A stretch of 64,000 nucleotides of DNA from Lignipirellula cremea (lineage in GTDB: Bacteria; Planctomycetota; Planctomycetia; Pirellulales; Pirellulaceae), in assembly GCF_007751035.1 (NCBI RefSeq), contig NZ_CP036433.1, positions 8,909,001 through 8,973,000 of the forward strand, written 5' to 3'. Of the stretch, positions 61,912 through 64,000 are shown piece after piece. How positions within the stretch are numbered: the stretch's first letter is position 1; each line of letters begins with the position of its first letter. Both the position numbers and the translations under genes were made by a program. The notes beneath the pieces are model-generated. The model did not search any database. It was given only the letters and a program-made list of their open reading frames with translations, and was not told the origin of the DNA.

Positions 61912-64000
61912 CTATTCGGTATCCACTTTCATCCGCTGAAAAGCAACACTCGCGCAAACGGCCCGAATCAGGTCTTGGAAGCCGAAATCGGCTGCTTCCG
62001 CATGATCGACGATCTCGCGAATCGTAAGCTTGTCGTGGTACGTCACACCGCGCCCCAAGGCGTAGGTCATCAAGCTTTCGGTCAAACAGCGAACGAAATC
62101 GTCGTGATGTCGCCGAACAAGCATTGGCTGTAACTCGCTCCAGTCTGCAAAACGTTCACCGGAGAGGAGTCGTCCGCCCGCATCGATGGCGTGTTCGCCG
62201 TCGTGCGTTCGCCAACGGCCGATCGGGTCGAAATTCTCCAAAGCGAAGCCTGGGGGATCTAGCAAGGCGTGACAGGAGGCACAGGCGGCGTCGGCCTGGT
62301 GGCGCTCTAAGCGCGTGCGGAGCGGCAGACGTTCGTCCTCGGCTCGCTCGGGCAAAGGCGGCACGTCGCGCGGGGCCGGTGGGGCCGCAGTCCCCAAAAG
62401 CTGCTCCAACAACCATTTACCCCGTTTGACGGGCGAAGTTCGCGTCGGGTGGGAGGTGATCGTGAGCACGCTGCCGTGCGTTACGACGCCGCGCCGGGGC
62501 GTATCGTGCAGGTCGACGCGTTGAAACCCTGTCCCGTCGGGCGACGGCAATCCGTAGTGCGCGGCAAGGCGAGCATCAACGAACGTATAGTCCGCATCAA
62601 GGAACTCGATCGGCGGGCGGTTCTCGCGCAAGATGTGCTCGAACAGTAACTCGCTCTCGCGGCGGCAGGAAGCCGCCAGCGCAGAGTCGAACTCGGGAAA
62701 TTTCTCAGCATCGGGCGCAACATGCTCCAGATTGCGGAGCTGAAGCCATTGTCCGGCAAAGTTTGTCGTCAACGCCGAACTTTTGGAATCGCGGAGCATC
62801 CGCGTAATTTGCTCGGGCAAGCGCCTGCGTAATTCGCCCCGTTCGGCGAGCGATAAAAGTTGCTCATCGGGGCCGCTCGACCACAGGAAAAAGGCTAACC
62901 GTGAGGCTAAGGTCGCTTCGTCGATCGGCGAGGCGCCGTCGGTCATGGGGCCGCCGGGTTCGGGCTGCGGGTGATAGAGAAAGTTGGGCGAGATGAGCAT
63001 CGCTTCGATCGCCACGTGTAGAGATTGAAGGGGATTCAATCCGGCCGCCGCCGCGGCGTCGACCAACTGTGTGAGCTTGCGCCGTTTGTCGTCGGTTAGT
63101 TGGCGACGAAAGAGCAATCGGCCGGTCCGAACGAGCGCTTCGACCGTTTGCTGTTGCGTTGGTCCAACGTCGTCCCTCAGCGGGCCCTCGACGGAAAACT
63201 CATGAAACCAGAACTTCCTTTCGGCGCCCGTATGGGGATCTTTGAACTCGTTCAGGAACCACACTTGCCAATCATGTTCGCCTGCCGGTAATTCGCATTC
63301 CGTTTCGATCCACTGTTCAACCTGCGAATCGGTCGTAACTTGGAACGGTCCGAGCGTACGGCCGGCGATACGGATTTCGAACTGTGTGGGGTCAGGACCG
63401 GCTTGCTGGGCGCCCACTTTCATACGAACGCGAAACTTGCCGCCTTTCAGCAAGATGACCGGACTGTGTCGGTAACCGTTTGAAGCAAACCAGAGTCGCC
63501 CAGTGTCGGAACCGCTGCGGCCCTCACCGAGGTTCAGGTCTTCGCCGCTAAGGTACAGAATGGGCGGCGCTAGCGGCTGCGCTCCAAACTCCCGGCGGAG
63601 GTAAGCCGACGGTCGCGGCGGCAACGGCGTAAAAGGTCCGCTTAGTTCGTAGAAGCCGATGGCGACTACCGAAGGCTTCTCCGCCGGTGTTGTAATCAAC
63701 TCGGTGGGCTTCGAAACACGTAGTGAAAGTCGATGTTTTCCCTGCGGTAGTTCAACATAGGCCGAGGTTCCCGGAAAGAATCCGGCCCGCCCGGTCCAGG
63801 CCGCCGTGGGCGCCAACTTTGCGAGCTTCTTATGGTCAAGCAAGATGTCGACGTGCGGCGGCTCGACCTGGTCACTTCCTCGGGCGACCGCCATTCGTAC
63901 AAGAATGCGGTAGACACTGGGAAACTCCACCTCAATGACGGCGCCTACTTCATCTTCCGGACGAGACAGTAGCATCACTTTGTTTTCTTCAACCAATTGC
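61912..64000 (-). CDS. Planctomycete cytochrome, DUF1592/1588/1585, 5' end beyond window
   Basis: At least 695 residues, open to the right edge (reading QLVEENKVMLL there), so the signal peptide, first heme domain and DUF1587 are outside the window. Inside are a carbohydrate-binding-like region (VEQWIETECELPAGEHDWQV), DUF1592 (LTDDKRRKLTQLVDAAAAAG), DUF1588 (GVVTHGSVLTITSHPTRTSP, KRGKWLLEQLLGT), a CxxCH in ADAACASCHALLDPPGFALE and DUF1585 at the end (ESLMTYALGRGVTYHD). Operon with the DUF1552 gene. Confidence 0.9.
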   Translation of the reverse strand, partial: QLVEENKVMLLSRPEDEVGAVIEVEFPSVYRILVRMAVARGSDQVEPPHVDILLDHKKLAKLAPTAAWTGRAGFFPGTSAYVELPQGKHRLSLRVSKPTELITTPAEKPSVVAIGFYELSGPFTPLPPRPSAYLRREFGAQPLAPPILYLSGEDLNLGEGRSGSDTGRLWFASNGYRHSPVILLKGGKFRVRMKVGAQQAGPDPTQFEIRIAGRTLGPFQVTTDSQVEQWIETECELPAGEHDWQVWFLNEFKDPHTGAERKFWFHEFSVEGPLRDDVGPTQQQTVEALVRTGRLLFRRQLTDDKRRKLTQLVDAAAAAGLNPLQSLHVAIEAMLISPNFLYHPQPEPGGPMTDGASPIDEATLASRLAFFLWSSGPDEQLLSLAERGELRRRLPEQITRMLRDSKSSALTTNFAGQWLQLRNLEHVAPDAEKFPEFDSALAASCRRESELLFEHILRENRPPIEFLDADYTFVDARLAAHYGLPSPDGTGFQRVDLHDTPRRGVVTHGSVLTITSHPTRTSPVKRGKWLLEQLLGTAAPPAPRDVPPLPERAEDERLPLRTRLERHQADAACASCHALLDPPGFALENFDPIGRWRTHDGEHAIDAGGRLLSGERFADWSELQPMLVRRHHDDFVRCLTESLMTYALGRGVTYHDKLTIREIVDHAEAADFGFQDLIRAVCASVAFQRMKVDTE

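Overview
The window looks like chromosomal DNA of a planctomycete, probably of the Pirellula/Blastopirellula group. This is inferred from gene content, not from a marker gene. The indicators are two DUF1552 + DUF1592/1588/1585 cytochrome pairs, a DUF1559 pseudopilin with an H-X9-DG tail, PQQ-propeller proteins, a high density of sulfatases and sialate O-acetylesterases, and a planctomycete-style Tad locus. I see no rRNA genes, tRNA genes or CRISPR array.

1-16.9 kb: secreted carbohydrate-related enzymes. There are three sialate O-acetylesterase-type SGNH esterases, a beta-lactamase-fold serine hydrolase, two related sulfatases, a cytochrome P450 and a DUF4886 hydrolase. A few cytosolic or membrane genes are mixed in (renalase-like FAD enzyme, DUF427, small membrane proteins). 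The second sulfatase is cut by an ISKra4-type insertion sequence; removing it with one target duplication restores the reading frame exactly.

16.9-27.5 kb: a scrambled accessory zone. It holds an ankyrin protein, a DUF1552/PSD cytochrome pair, a VIT1-like transporter and much gene debris: a duplicated P450 3' end joined to an esterase fragment, three copies of a repeat linked to a 96-aa gene, transposase remnants, and a tyrosine recombinase and a cas3 gene that are both truncated at the same point.

27.5-33.1 kb: a minus-strand run (DUF1559 pseudopilin, PQQ propeller, CxxCH protein), then a Cys-rich secreted protein divergent from a Cys/His-rich secreted protein.

33.5-44.9 kb: a nearly complete plus-strand Tad (Flp) pilus operon: pilin, UUCG hairpin, TadV, a His-rich secreted protein, TadE-like protein, a very large RcpC/CpaB, TadG-like protein, TadZ, TadA, TadB, TadC and a DUF192 protein. 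Its secretin, a lipoprotein and TadD lie at 54.8-58.2 kb.

44.9-54.4 kb: a minus-strand block placed inside the Tad locus. It encodes a PF03773 permease, a His-containing lipoprotein, a MoxR/DUF58/transglutaminase-like trio, a CobW-type GTPase, a shortened ZnuA-like protein and a second Cys/His-rich secreted protein. The two Cys/His-rich paralogues, 21 kb apart, carry the same 23-bp palindrome about 104 bp upstream of their starts. I propose that the blocks around the Tad genes form a co-regulated extracytoplasmic metal (possibly zinc) system.

58.2-64 kb: a small cytochrome c'-like protein, a decayed PQQ-propeller pseudogene, and a second DUF1552/PSD cytochrome pair running off the right edge.
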